Source: Thiofilum sp. (GTDB lineage: Bacteria; Pseudomonadota; Gammaproteobacteria; Thiotrichales; Thiotrichaceae). From it: a DNA stretch of 64,000 nucleotides. Location of the stretch: positions 2,170,001 through 2,234,000 of the forward strand of contig NZ_JADJTF010000001.1 in assembly GCF_016711335.1 (NCBI RefSeq), in the 5' to 3' direction. Position 1 is the stretch's first letter. The number at the start of each line of letters is the position of its first letter. Of the stretch, positions 51,773 to 61,901 are shown piece after piece. Position numbers and translations under genes: made by a program. The notes below the pieces were generated by a model. That model worked only from the letters and a program-made list of their open reading frames with translations, had not been told where the DNA came from and made no database searches.

Positions 51773-53239
51773 TCAATCAGGCAGCCACGGCTTTAAGCAA
51801 ACCGGATCTTTAATACACGGGTCTGTCAAAGTATGTAAGAAGGCTAGTAAGGCTTGTAATTCTTTTTGCGAGTATTTTTGGCTGGTTAAATCAATGCCTT
51901 GGAATAGCATGGTATTTATACCTTGCACTAAATGATCTGCTGCTAGAGCAGCCTCGGTTAATTGCGTAGCATCATATTGACTCGCCTCAGCCACCGGATC
52001 AAGCATATGGCGTACCATAGCGCTTAAAGTCACATAAGCGCCATTATGTCCCCAAGGACCTGTTTCAGTGACATTGAGCAAGCTCGGTGTCCTGAATGAG
52101 AATTTGTCTTTATCCTCACGGGTAATAAACCAGCGCCCATAATCTAGCTCATCTGGCAAAGCACGTAGCGGGTGTTTGAGGTGCAAGGTGGGTATCAAGG
52201 TGCGATATAAGTTTTCATCGGTGAACGTGTCGCCACTATGACAGCGGGCGCAGCCAAAGCCTCCTTGTTGCGGATTACGAAAAAATAGCAAAGCGCCTTG
52301 CTTAGCGGTTTCGCTAATGGCGTTAGGATCCCCTTCCAGATAGTGTTTCCAAGGGTTATTAATAAAGACTTGGGAGCGCATATATGCGGCTAAAGCCTCA
52401 GCAATTTTGTCATGTGTGACTAATGTGAGGGGGAGTCCGTCGGGCGTATTAAAGCCTTGCCTAAAACGACTCAGCCACAGATTAGCGTCTAGGGAAAAAC
52501 GTTGCTGCTCACGGTCTAGGTGTTGATCAATGCTAAGGGTATAAGGATTAGGTAAAGATGCTTCATTTGAACTCGCTTTTTGTAGTATCAGTGAACTGCG
52601 TAATAGGGTCAGTTGTGCGGCAGCTTGAACCAAATTGCGCCCTGCTTGGGGATCAGGTTCGGCAACTGAGGTGTTGGGTGTACTAATACCGCCCGTACTG
52701 CCATTCGCGCCCTTATTAGGTTTTAAAGCCTGTACCCGTCCATCATGAAACATCATCACATCCCATAAGCTCATATTAAAGGTAGTAGGCGCATTACGCG
52801 CAGGTACTACACTACGTCCACGATGAAATAAATAGTCTGGCACTACCTCCCTGCTGTTATCTGTTTGGGCTAAGCCAGTAGCAAGAGGCTGGCGTAGGGT
52901 TCCACCTTGGAGGGGATCATGGCATTGCGCACAGCTAAAGCTAGCACCCTGAGCTTTATAGGGTTGAAAAAACAATTGTTTACCAAGCTGAACCAATGAG
53001 TCTTGCGCGGGTGGGTAAGTACGACCTTGACTAGGATCACCCGTGAGTTGTAGTTCGCTCACCAAGGGGAGTAGTTCACGGTCTAAATCAGACAGACTAA
53101 CAGAAGAATCAGAGATTGTTGTGGTAGGGGCTGAAGGAGTTTGAGATTGAGTCGTCTTTGTTTCACAAGCAACAAGACTAAGACTCAGTACTAATGCAAT
53201 TAATCCCTGTAGTATGGGCTTAGTAGGGTTAGTACTCAT
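51773..53239 (-). CDS. Di-haem cytochrome c peroxidase/MauG-family lipoprotein
   Basis: A 488-residue exported protein. It has a lipoprotein-type signal (LIALVLSLSLVACETK) with a lipid-attachment Cys after VA. The two CxxCH haem sites are CAQCH and CARCH. It reduces peroxide or oxidises a substrate in the periplasm. There is no obvious operon partner. The N-terminal linker is Thr/Ser/Gln-rich. Confidence 0.92.
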   Translation of the reverse strand: MSTNPTKPILQGLIALVLSLSLVACETKTTQSQTPSAPTTTISDSSVSLSDLDRELLPLVSELQLTGDPSQGRTYPPAQDSLVQLGKQLFFQPYKAQGASFSCAQCHDPLQGGTLRQPLATGLAQTDNSREVVPDYLFHRGRSVVPARNAPTTFNMSLWDVMMFHDGRVQALKPNKGANGSTGGISTPNTSVAEPDPQAGRNLVQAAAQLTLLRSSLILQKASSNEASLPNPYTLSIDQHLDREQQRFSLDANLWLSRFRQGFNTPDGLPLTLVTHDKIAEALAAYMRSQVFINNPWKHYLEGDPNAISETAKQGALLFFRNPQQGGFGCARCHSGDTFTDENLYRTLIPTLHLKHPLRALPDELDYGRWFITREDKDKFSFRTPSLLNVTETGPWGHNGAYVTLSAMVRHMLDPVAEASQYDATQLTEAALAADHLVQGINTMLFQGIDLTSQKYSQKELQALLAFLHTLTDPCIKDPVCLKPWLPD

Positions 53240-53335
53240 TATCTGTTGATCCCAACGCTTAACTATAAAACAGAGTATTAAATAACGTGATTTTAGCTAG
53301 ATTAGATTTTTTTATAATATTAGTAGTAAGAGTCG

Positions 53336-53360
53336 AGTAGGCGTCTTAGTAACGCCTACT
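53336..53360 (-). terminator. Hairpin after fis
   Basis: AGTAGGCGT (53336-53344) and ACGCCTACT (53352-53360) are a perfect 9-bp inverted repeat with a short loop, between the fis stop and the peroxidase start. A T-rich run lies further on. Confidence 0.6.
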
Positions 53361-53383
53361 ACCTAATAGGCAAGCTGAGCTAC

Positions 53384-53635
53384 TTAGAGTAAATTATGAC
53401 GTTTTAATTTAGTTCTCAATGTAGCGCGGTTAATGCCCATGCATTGGGCTGCTTTAGATTGATTGCCATGGGTGTAGCGCATCATAACTTCCATCATAGG
53501 ACGCTCTACTTCATCCAGTACCAAACGATAGACATTACTAGCTTCTTGGTCGCCTAAGTTGTCCAAATAGTCCTGTAATGTACGGCGTACAGTTTCAGAT
53601 AATGAGGCATCTAAAGTGCGAGAAGATGTATTCAT
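53384..53635 (-). CDS. fis: DNA-binding protein Fis
   Basis: About 83 residues from the ATG 53635 (MNTSSRTLDAS). The C-terminal HTH reads GNQSKAAQCMGINRATLRTKLKRHNLL, as in Fis. A longer frame begins at 53671. Fis shapes nucleoid and rRNA transcription. The usual partner dusB is not adjacent; instead an IS element lies upstream. Confidence 0.93.
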   Translation of the reverse strand: MNTSSRTLDASLSETVRRTLQDYLDNLGDQEASNVYRLVLDEVERPMMEVMMRYTHGNQSKAAQCMGINRATLRTKLKRHNLL

Positions 53636-53986
53636 ATTTGTGCATACCTTAATTAGTTTTTGTTGGTGCAAATAAAATAGGGGTTGTAAAAATGCACCTA
53701 GTTGTTTTTAGGAGCAGGTGATTGCAATCCATTTAAAAGGTAGAGTTGGTTTAACCCACCTATACCCTAGTTGAGGCCGATATACATCCAAGCTGTAAAC
53801 AGTCAGCTTTTACACTGAAACATTTAATTAGTGGCAATGTTGCAGTATATTGATTAAGAATAATGCACAATGATTTACAAATAAGCACACTTTTTTAGAT
53901 GAAAGGGCAATTCATTTGCACGAAACGTCACATTATTAATCAAGCCTAAACTACTTGAAGTATCATCAGACTACTTTAGGTTTGTC
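53636..53986. other. AT-rich upstream region of fis
   Basis: A 350-base stretch between fis and the IS element without a reading frame. It likely holds the fis promoter; I could not choose a single -10/-35. Nothing else seen. Confidence 0.5.
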
Positions 53987-53995
53987 ATCACCTTC

Positions 53996-55265
53996 CTCTG
54001 TACACGACAAAACCACTAACTTATTGATTTAGCATGTTTGTCATGGAGATGGTGAAAGTCCACCGCTCCTATGTTTTACTCTCTAGTTACCACACAGGAG
54101 AGCAAAATGGATCTGAGCGATGGACTACGTGACAGTTTAAAAGCCCACTTGAGTTGGGGCAAGCCCCGTTTGGATTGTTTTGTGGGAATGCTGCATACTT
54201 TGCTGAGTGCGCGACAAATGAATTTGGCGTTGTTGGCGGTACACATAGATTCTGACACCGACATTGGTTCCCGCTATCGACGGATGCAACGCTTTTTTAG
54301 CCAAGTGTTCTTTAATTACAATGACATTGCCCATTTTCTTATGGGAATGTTCGCCTTTAGTGGTCAACAATACTACCTCACACTCGACAGAACCAACTGG
54401 AAATGGGGCAAATCCAACCTCAATCTCCTGACTTTGGCGGTTGTTTACCAAGGTGCGGCTATCCCCGTTTACTGGATGGTGTTGAACAAACGCGGTAATT
54501 CTAACCAACGTGAACGTATTGCCCTGCTGCAACGATTTATCAGCCAATTCGGGCGCAACAACATCTTGGGTGTGTTGGCTGACCGTGAGTTTATTGGTGG
54601 TCAATGGTGGAAGTGGTTGTCTTCCAAAGAGATTCCCTACTTGATTCGTATCAAGGGTAATCAGTTGATGACCGACAAACACAAAAAAGAGGCGCATGTC
54701 CGCTCGCTGTTTGCCAACCTCAAGCCGGGTAAACGGCGCGTTCTCCGTCACCGTCGCGACGTTAGCGGGGAATGGGTTTGGCTCAGTGGCTCAAAGCTGC
54801 CCAGTGGTGAGTTGTTGATTATCGCCAGCAACCACTACACGGCTGATCCCATTGGCACTTATCGGCTACGTTGGGAAATTGAAAACCTGTTCCAATGCTT
54901 GAAAGGGCGTGGTTTTCACATGGAAGCCACTCACTTCACCAAACCCCTCGCATCAAAAAGATGATGGCGTTGCTTGCCATTGGCTTCTGTTGGGCGCACA
55001 AAGTCGGCGAATGGAAGGAAAAAGCCGTCAAGCCTTTGAAGACGAAAAAACATGGACGCAAAGAGCAAAGTGTCTTCCGTTACGGCTTGGACTACTTGAC
55101 CGATTTATTGAATGGAAGGGTACGGGAAAAAGTGGATAGGCTTAGGCTGCTGCTTCTGTTCCTTTGTCCACCACAATTCATGGCGATCGAGGATGGACGG
55201 ATGAAACTCAGGCGATTTTCTTTTGAAAAAGATTCAATGAGTTAAGCGAATTGTCGTGTACAGAG
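53996..55265 (+). mobile_element. IS4-type element with 15-bp inverted repeats
   Basis: Ends are CTCTGTACACGACAA (53996-54010) and the reverse complement TTGTCGTGTACAGAG (55251-55265). ATCACCTTC is duplicated exactly at 53987-53995 and 55266-55274, a 9-bp target duplication. The element is 1270 bp, carries one transposase and is inserted in an intergenic region upstream of fis. Confidence 0.92.
54106..55245 (+). pseudogene. IS4-family transposase, one frameshift
   Basis: From the ATG at 54106 the frame runs through the DDE-type motifs LTLDRTNWKWG, GVLADREF and YRLRWEIENLFQCLK (the YREK pattern). It then goes off frame near 54945 (THFTKP). The remaining RIKKMMALLAIGFCWAHK to the stop at 55245 lies in a second frame. 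A single missing base explains it. The frame opens further upstream to 54071. Confidence 0.85.
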
Positions 55266-55274
55266 ATCACCTTC

Positions 55275-56023
55275 TATTGAGAGCTTTGCTTTATAGGCTC
55301 AATAGCTCCTCTGTTCACTGTTAATGGTCTTAATTTCATGTGCATCTTCAACACTACTTAGTCTCTAGCATTAAGGCTAAGTTAGGTTGATTTTTAGCCA
55401 ATATTTGCTTTAAGACAGGAGCAAATATTAGTTGGATTAGTGACGAACATGTTTGCCTATAAATGAATCTGCGCCTGCAAATTCCAGTGCTCTGTTGACG
55501 CAGTTCCTAAGCTCTAGGTTTTATAGCCCCGTAAAAAAAGAGCTATAGCCCACTAGATTTAAAAAATGTATTTCACCCATTTTTTCTAAACTATATCAAA
55601 ATCATTCTAAACCATACTGAGTTCTAAAAGTATTAGAATGGATGACTACGTTTGCTACATAACTATACCGAATGTATGCTCAATTTGTATTCATAAAATT
55701 AAGTGAAAAAATTCACAAAATATTAAAACCAAAACCTATCCTCGGTACGGTTGGATAAGTTGGCAAACATTCAAATAGAAGTTATTGATTTTCTAACGTA
55801 TAGCTTGAATAAAAAGCATACCACAGCCTGAAAAAACACCATCTTGCTAAGTAAGACGAAAGGGCAAGAACCTAGACAAATGGCTAAATTTTGAATCAGC
55901 GCTACTATTATACGCTAATAATGATCTAACCCCAATTTTAACTAGCCCCTAATAAGGGGCTAAAACTAGAGCTAAATTTAACCGCTGATCAAAAAAATAG
56001 CATTTTAAGGCTAGTTTGATTAA
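55275..56023. other. Long AT-rich gap before the Kef-type gene
   Basis: About 750 bases without a supported gene on either strand. TAGCCCCTAATAAGGGGCTA (55943-55962) is a hairpin that likely terminates the antiporter transcript. The rest may be a decayed gene; I could not recognise one. Confidence 0.5.
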
Positions 56024-58063
56024 TTAATTATCATTAGTTAGCGGCGTGGTGATATTTCCATCAGATATATTTTTACGGATAGTTTTGGGTCCGTGTTTGA
56101 GATGCCGTTCTATGGCCTGAAAATTGGATACTTTACCTTCTAACACTAATACATCTCCTACTTGTAATAGGGTATTAGGGCTAGGATGGTCGCCTTTTAT
56201 GCCGGAGCGGCGGATCGACTTCACACTAATATGAAAATTTTCCAGCTCTAGTGCTTGTAGAGTCTGATTAACAGCATAAAAGGTGTCAGTAAGCACCACA
56301 CTATATAAAAAGGTTTGGGTAGGGGTGGCTGCCTTAGTACCTTCACCATGGAAAAAGCTTTGTAAGGCTCGATAGCCATCAGCACGAATTTTTTCCGTCA
56401 AATACAGAATATCAGTAGGTGCAATACCCATCTTGCTGAGTACACGCTCGGTAATCATAAGGCTGGCCTCCAGTGACTCAGGCAATACTTCAGCACCTTT
56501 TGCCTCTAAAGAGGCCATATAAGTATCGTCGGGTGCGCGTACTAAAATCGGCACATTAGCATGTTTCTTGCGCACAGCATCAACAATTAAGCCGGCTATT
56601 TCCATATTACTGACCGTTACAATCACGATCTTAGCGCGATATAAACCCGCTGCGGTTAAAATTTCAGGACGTGCTGCATCGGCATAATAAACGCTTTCAC
56701 CCGCTTCCCACGCCTCTTTCACAATACGCGAATCTAAATCGAGGGCAATATAAGGAATATTTTGCTCATGTAATAAACGACCAATACTTTGCCCCACACG
56801 CCGATAGCCACAAATTAATACGTGATCCTCGATTTCTTTAACTTCACGGCTAAAACTATGAGCTTCTTTGTAACGTTGACGCAAATAAGTATCAGCAAAT
56901 AGTTTTTTAGTTACTTGATCATTATAGCGAATAATAATAGGGGCTAATGCCATACTAATAACCGTTGCGGCTAATATCGCTTGTACTTCTTGAGTATTCA
57001 ACAATTGATTACTTAATGCCAACGCTAATAAAGCAAAGCCAAATTCTCCGCCTTGTGCTAATACTAATCCGGTTCTTAATGCAGTACCATTATCAGCGCC
57101 AAAAAGACGTGCGAGTAGATTAATTAATAAAGCCTTACCTACGGTTACGCCTAATACCAAAATTAAAATAGGTAACCATAAACTAGGTAAGGCCGTTAAA
57201 TCTAATTTGGCGCCAACCGTAATAAAAAATAAACCCATTAAAATATCACGATAGGGGCGTACTTCGCTTTCAATTTGATGTTTATATTCGGTCTCAGAGA
57301 GCATCATGCCCGCAAGAAAAGCCCCTAGTGCTAGCGATAAGCCTAGTGATTGAGTCGTCCACGCAGCCGTTAGTGCGACCAATAAAATAGTAATATTAAA
57401 TAATTCAACCGATTGGGCACGAGCAATATAGTGAAACAGGGGACGTAGGGCATAGTGACCTAGTACCAGCGCGATGCCCAATACGCCTACACTCATAAGC
57501 ACTTCAAGCCCTATACTGCTTAACTCCAAAGGCTGCTGCGAACCCATAGTTAAGAGCGGGATTAGAATTAAAAAAGGCACAACGGCTAAGTCTTGAAAGA
57601 GGAGAATACCAAGGGCTAATTGACCGTGTTTCACCCGCATCTCGCCTTGATCGGTTAGTTGTTTAACCACAATGGCTGTTGAGGACATAGCGAGTGCCCC
57701 TGCTGCAATTAAGGCGCCTTGCCAATTAATGCCTGCATAGTAGAGCAAAATAAAACCACTCAGCGTGGATAAAACGACTTGAGCACCCCCTAAGCCCAAT
57801 ACGGTGTGCCGCATAGCTAATAACTGGGAGACTGAAAACTCTAGACCTATGGCAAATAATAAAAACACCACACCAATTTCACCCATAAAGGCAATCGATT
57901 CATTAGTGGGTAGAATATGCAAAGCATGCTCACTCGTAAGAGCGCCAACCGTTAAGTAGCCTAAAATAGGGGGGAGGTTAAAAGTACGTACCGTTGCAAC
58001 AGCACTGACTGATAATACTAATAAAATTAAAATAATCGGTAATAAACCAGTTCCATGCTCCAT
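56024..58063 (-). CDS. Monovalent cation:proton antiporter, Kef-type (CPA2)
   Basis: A 679-residue protein. A polytopic Na/H-exchanger-type domain of about 12 helices (IGVVFLLFAIGLEFS, GAFLAGMMLSETEYKHQIE) leads to a TrkA-N/RCK domain (HVLICGYRRVGQSIGRLLHEQ). A TrkA-C domain follows. It exports potassium or sodium for protons. AGAGGGC precedes the start. The Kef glutathione-gating partner (KefF/KefG) is not seen, so gating is not predicted. Confidence 0.93.
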   Translation of the reverse strand: MEHGTGLLPIILILLVLSVSAVATVRTFNLPPILGYLTVGALTSEHALHILPTNESIAFMGEIGVVFLLFAIGLEFSVSQLLAMRHTVLGLGGAQVVLSTLSGFILLYYAGINWQGALIAAGALAMSSTAIVVKQLTDQGEMRVKHGQLALGILLFQDLAVVPFLILIPLLTMGSQQPLELSSIGLEVLMSVGVLGIALVLGHYALRPLFHYIARAQSVELFNITILLVALTAAWTTQSLGLSLALGAFLAGMMLSETEYKHQIESEVRPYRDILMGLFFITVGAKLDLTALPSLWLPILILVLGVTVGKALLINLLARLFGADNGTALRTGLVLAQGGEFGFALLALALSNQLLNTQEVQAILAATVISMALAPIIIRYNDQVTKKLFADTYLRQRYKEAHSFSREVKEIEDHVLICGYRRVGQSIGRLLHEQNIPYIALDLDSRIVKEAWEAGESVYYADAARPEILTAAGLYRAKIVIVTVSNMEIAGLIVDAVRKKHANVPILVRAPDDTYMASLEAKGAEVLPESLEASLMITERVLSKMGIAPTDILYLTEKIRADGYRALQSFFHGEGTKAATPTQTFLYSVVLTDTFYAVNQTLQALELENFHISVKSIRRSGIKGDHPSPNTLLQVGDVLVLEGKVSNFQAIERHLKHGPKTIRKNISDGNITTPLTNDN

Positions 58064-58273
58064 CGCAAAGCCCTCTGAGTCGCGTTACATACTAATGCTA
58101 TTGTTGTTATATAAAAATTAAGGCGCTAAGCGCTAACGGTGGTCGCGGATTAAGTCTATACTGTATTAATAATTTATTGTGGAAAAATCAAGGTGCTTTA
58201 TACAAAAAGCTTTTGAGTTTTAATTATTCATCTTAAAATCAGCACCCTTTACGCCGAATGAGCTATTAACCGT

Positions 58274-58966
58274 ATGCTAACCCTATATCAATTTAATGCC
58301 TGCCCGTTTTGTTGGAAAGTCAAAGCCATGCTTCACCTTACCCATACACCCTATCAGGTAGTTGAAGTAACACCGTTTGGTATGCCAGAACTAGACTTCA
58401 CTGAGCATAAAAAGGTTCCGGTATTACGCGCTAATAGTAAAATTATCCTAGAGTCGGAGCAGATTGTGCTCTACCTGCAAGCGCATTATAGCCAGTTACC
58501 TAACCCTACCCAATCAGATTACGACTGGCTGCATTGGGTGGATCAAACGCTGGTGCATTATTTGCCCCCTTTGATTCATCCCAATATACGCACCTCGTTT
58601 AAGAATTTTAAGCATATTATGGTGGCAAACCAGTTTAAGCCTTTAAAACAATGGGGGGTGAGAGTAGCGGGTGCATTAGTTATGCCAAGGGTTGCGCGTA
58701 AAATGCAGACTAAGCATAAGATTACTGAACCCCTTAAAGAGTTTGAGGCGGCCTTAAAACAGTGGACGACACAGGGATTAAAAGGGCAGAACTATTATGC
58801 AGGAGAGCAGGCGGGCTTGGTGGATGCTGTGGTATATGGCGTGCTGAAATCAGGCGCTAAAATGCCTTTTTGGCAAGGCGTTTTAAATAATAATCCCACG
58901 TTACAGGCTTGGTATGAGCGTTGTGATGCTCAATTAGCCGCCCCAAAAGCAGTACTCCAAGCCTAG
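58274..58966 (+). CDS. Glutathione S-transferase-like protein
   Basis: A 230-residue protein with a glutaredoxin-like CPFC motif in NACPFCWKVKAML and the KKVPVLR cis-proline region, then a helical C-terminal domain. It resembles GrxB/GST-like proteins of the GrxII type. It is likely cytosolic; its substrate is unknown. It is divergent from the Kef gene. Confidence 0.85.
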   Translation: MLTLYQFNACPFCWKVKAMLHLTHTPYQVVEVTPFGMPELDFTEHKKVPVLRANSKIILESEQIVLYLQAHYSQLPNPTQSDYDWLHWVDQTLVHYLPPLIHPNIRTSFKNFKHIMVANQFKPLKQWGVRVAGALVMPRVARKMQTKHKITEPLKEFEAALKQWTTQGLKGQNYYAGEQAGLVDAVVYGVLKSGAKMPFWQGVLNNNPTLQAWYERCDAQLAAPKAVLQA

Positions 58967-59004
58967 GGCTGGAATACTGCTTGAGCAGTAACGGAGTGGC
59001 TTGC

Positions 59005-60351
59005 TTAGTTCGATCCAGCAATGGTCATGCGATTAATTAAAATCGAGCCAGAGCGAATATTACCGCGCATATCCACATCATTACCGATGGCTTGGATACC
59101 GTGATACATGTCTTTGAGATTACCGGCAATGGTGATCTCTTCGACAGGGTATTGAATCACACCATTTTCAACCCAAAAACCGACCGCACCGCGTGAGTAG
59201 TCACCGGTCATGCCATTCACGCCGCCACCAAATAACTCATTGAGCAATAGCCCTGTGCCTAATTGTTGCAGTAAGTCTTCAAAGCTTTGTCCGGTACTTT
59301 GCAAGATCAGATTATGATTGCCCCCTGCATTACCAGTCGTAACCATACCGAGTTTTTTAGCTGAATAAGTACTGAGGAAATAACCTTGTAGTACACCATC
59401 CACCAAAATATCACGCGCTTGAGTCGCAACACCCTCACCATCAAACCCACGACTCCCTAAAGCGCGTGGAATAAACGGATCTTCACGCAATTGCACAAAA
59501 TCAGGAAACAGCTTTTGCCCCATAGCGTTAAGCAAAAAAGTAGCTTTGCGATATTGTGCTCCCCCTGTGACGGCGGATACTAAGCTACCGATTAATCCGC
59601 GTGCTAAGGTGGCGGGAAAGAGCACAGGTACTTCACAAGTGCTTAAAGTACGTGCATTGAGGCGGCGCAAGGTACGCTCAGCGGCTTTGCGCCCAATCAG
59701 GTCAGGGCTTTCTAATTCATAGGGTGAGCGAGCCACACTATACCAATAATCGCGCTGCATCGAGTCACCGTCTTGTCCCACCAACACACACGAAGCGGAA
59801 TGATGCGTACTATGTACCGTCCCACAAAAGCCATGCGAATTAGTATATAAGCTCAGACCCGCATAGCTCTCTACACTAGAGCCATCACTATTGGTAATAC
59901 GCGCATCGGTTTCACGCGCAATCGCTTCGGTTTCCTTGGCACGATTAATAGCCGTTTCAGCGTCTAGTTCCCAAGGATGATAGAGGTCTAAATCAGGCCA
60001 ACTCTTTGCCATTAAGGCCGCATCGGCTAACCCATTAAATTCATCCTCAGCGGTGTATTTAGCAATGCGACACGCTGCATCGACTGCATCGGTTAAGGCT
60101 TGTACTGATAAATCACCACAGGACGAATAGCCCTTACGATTACCAAAATAGACAGTAATCCCCGCCCCTTGATCACGGTGGTATTCTAATTTTTCCACCT
60201 CGCCCATGCGTACTTCCGTCGAAAGCCCAGTACCTTTATCAATATTGACTTCAGCCGCTGTTGCGCCGCGTTGTTTAGCGACCGCTAAGATTTGTGTGGC
60301 TAAGTCTTGTAGTTGAGCCGTGAGGGCATCTTTATTATCCAGTTCGATCAT
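59005..60351 (-). CDS. pmbA: Metalloprotease PmbA/TldE
   Basis: A 448-residue protein of the TldD/TldE peptidase fold, with RNIRSGSILINRM near the C-terminus and GGGVNGMTGDYSRGAVGFW. It forms a heterodimer with TldD (encoded 15 bases upstream on the same strand) that trims small peptides and processes microcins. It lacks the HExxxH zinc motif found in TldD, as expected. Confidence 0.93.
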   Translation of the reverse strand: MIELDNKDALTAQLQDLATQILAVAKQRGATAAEVNIDKGTGLSTEVRMGEVEKLEYHRDQGAGITVYFGNRKGYSSCGDLSVQALTDAVDAACRIAKYTAEDEFNGLADAALMAKSWPDLDLYHPWELDAETAINRAKETEAIARETDARITNSDGSSVESYAGLSLYTNSHGFCGTVHSTHHSASCVLVGQDGDSMQRDYWYSVARSPYELESPDLIGRKAAERTLRRLNARTLSTCEVPVLFPATLARGLIGSLVSAVTGGAQYRKATFLLNAMGQKLFPDFVQLREDPFIPRALGSRGFDGEGVATQARDILVDGVLQGYFLSTYSAKKLGMVTTGNAGGNHNLILQSTGQSFEDLLQQLGTGLLLNELFGGGVNGMTGDYSRGAVGFWVENGVIQYPVEEITIAGNLKDMYHGIQAIGNDVDMRGNIRSGSILINRMTIAGSN

Positions 60352-60366
60352 ATGTTTTCCTATTCT

Positions 60367-61812
60367 TTAGCTCGCTGTGCCGCCCACCGTTAAACCATCC
60401 ACACGCAAAGTCGGCTGACCGACACCTACGGGAACACTTTGACCATCCTTACCGCACACTCCAATACCATCATCCAGATTCATATCATTACCTACCATAC
60501 TGACACGGGTGAGGACATCAGGACCGTTACCAATCAGCGTGGCGTTTTTAATCGGATAAGTCACTTTGCCATTTTCGATCATATAGGCTTCAGAAGTAGA
60601 AAAGACGAATTTGCCGGAAGTAATATCCACCTGACCGCCGGAGAAATTCACGGCATAAATACCTTTTTCTACTGAGGCAATAATTTCTTCGGGGGCATAT
60701 TGTCCAGAGCGCATATAGGTATTCGTCATGCGCGGCATCGGTAAATGGGCATACGATTGACGCCGCCCATTACCAGTAGGTTTTTGTCCCATGAGTAGGG
60801 CATTTTGCCGATCTTGGATATAGCCGACCAAAATCCCGTCTTCAATTAAAGTAGTACATTGAGTCGGAGTGCCCTCGTCATCTACCGTTAAAGAACCACG
60901 ACGTAATTCTAAAGAACCATCATCGACTACGGTAATGCCTTTAGAGGCGACTGGCTGACCGATTTTTCCAGTGAAGGCGGATGTACCTTTGCGATTAAAA
61001 TCACCCTCTAAACCATGCCCAATCGCTTCGTGCAATAATACTCCGGGCCAACCTGAACCTAATACTACAGTCATACTACCTGCGGGAGCGGCTTTAGCAT
61101 CGAGATTAATTAAGGCTTTGCGCACGGCTTCTTCAGCGTAATGCAGGGCGCGATTATTCGTAATAAAGAAGTCTAAATCAAAGCGTCCGCCACCGCCTGC
61201 GGTCGCACTTTCAGATTGACCTTCACGCTCCACAATCACCGATACATTAGTGCGTACTAGGGGGCGAATATCCGCTGTCATGCGTCCTTGCTCATCAATG
61301 ATTAAAATGGTTTCGTGTACCGCTACCATATTCGCCATGACTTGTTTCACATAAGGACTCATGGCGCGAGCATGAGTATCGATTTGTTTCAGTAACTCAA
61401 TTTTTTCTGATTCTGAGAGTGATAGCAGCGGGTCTTGTGTGCCATACAGCGGTTGTGTTGCACTGCGTACTTGAAAGCCTTGGGGTAGCGTACCGACCGT
61501 ACCCTGACTAATCGCGCGTGCAGCTTTAGCAGAGTCTAATAGGGCTGGCAAACTGATTTCACCGCTATAGGCAAAGCCTGTTTTTTCGCCGCACACTGAG
61601 CGTACACCGACACCCCGATCAATACTAAAACTACCGCTTTTAACAATCCCTTCTTCTAAGCTCCAGCTTTCATAGCGCGAAGATTGAAAATACAGATCCG
61701 CAAGCGTCGTATCACGAGTCAATAAGGTGGAGAATACTTGGTCTAAATGAGCATGAGTTAAGCCGCTGCTGGTCAAGAAAATATCGGTAGCATTGTCAAT
61801 TGCCTGTTTCAT
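60367..61812 (-). CDS. tldD: Metalloprotease TldD
   Basis: A 481-residue protein with the zinc motif HEAIGHGLEGD (HExxxH) and the TldD N-terminal domain. AAAGGATTCTT lies before the ATG. It is the catalytic subunit of the TldD/E peptidase. The first gene of the pair, it is followed by pmbA. A nitrilase gene follows upstream on the same strand. Confidence 0.95.
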   Translation of the reverse strand: MKQAIDNATDIFLTSSGLTHAHLDQVFSTLLTRDTTLADLYFQSSRYESWSLEEGIVKSGSFSIDRGVGVRSVCGEKTGFAYSGEISLPALLDSAKAARAISQGTVGTLPQGFQVRSATQPLYGTQDPLLSLSESEKIELLKQIDTHARAMSPYVKQVMANMVAVHETILIIDEQGRMTADIRPLVRTNVSVIVEREGQSESATAGGGGRFDLDFFITNNRALHYAEEAVRKALINLDAKAAPAGSMTVVLGSGWPGVLLHEAIGHGLEGDFNRKGTSAFTGKIGQPVASKGITVVDDGSLELRRGSLTVDDEGTPTQCTTLIEDGILVGYIQDRQNALLMGQKPTGNGRRQSYAHLPMPRMTNTYMRSGQYAPEEIIASVEKGIYAVNFSGGQVDITSGKFVFSTSEAYMIENGKVTYPIKNATLIGNGPDVLTRVSMVGNDMNLDDGIGVCGKDGQSVPVGVGQPTLRVDGLTVGGTAS

Positions 61813-61901
61813 AAGAATCCTTTGCTTTTTTATATTAGCTAAACCCCATTAGTTACTCTCACTGGGGACAGGCTATGCAAGCACTAGCCTGTTAAATACC
61901 G

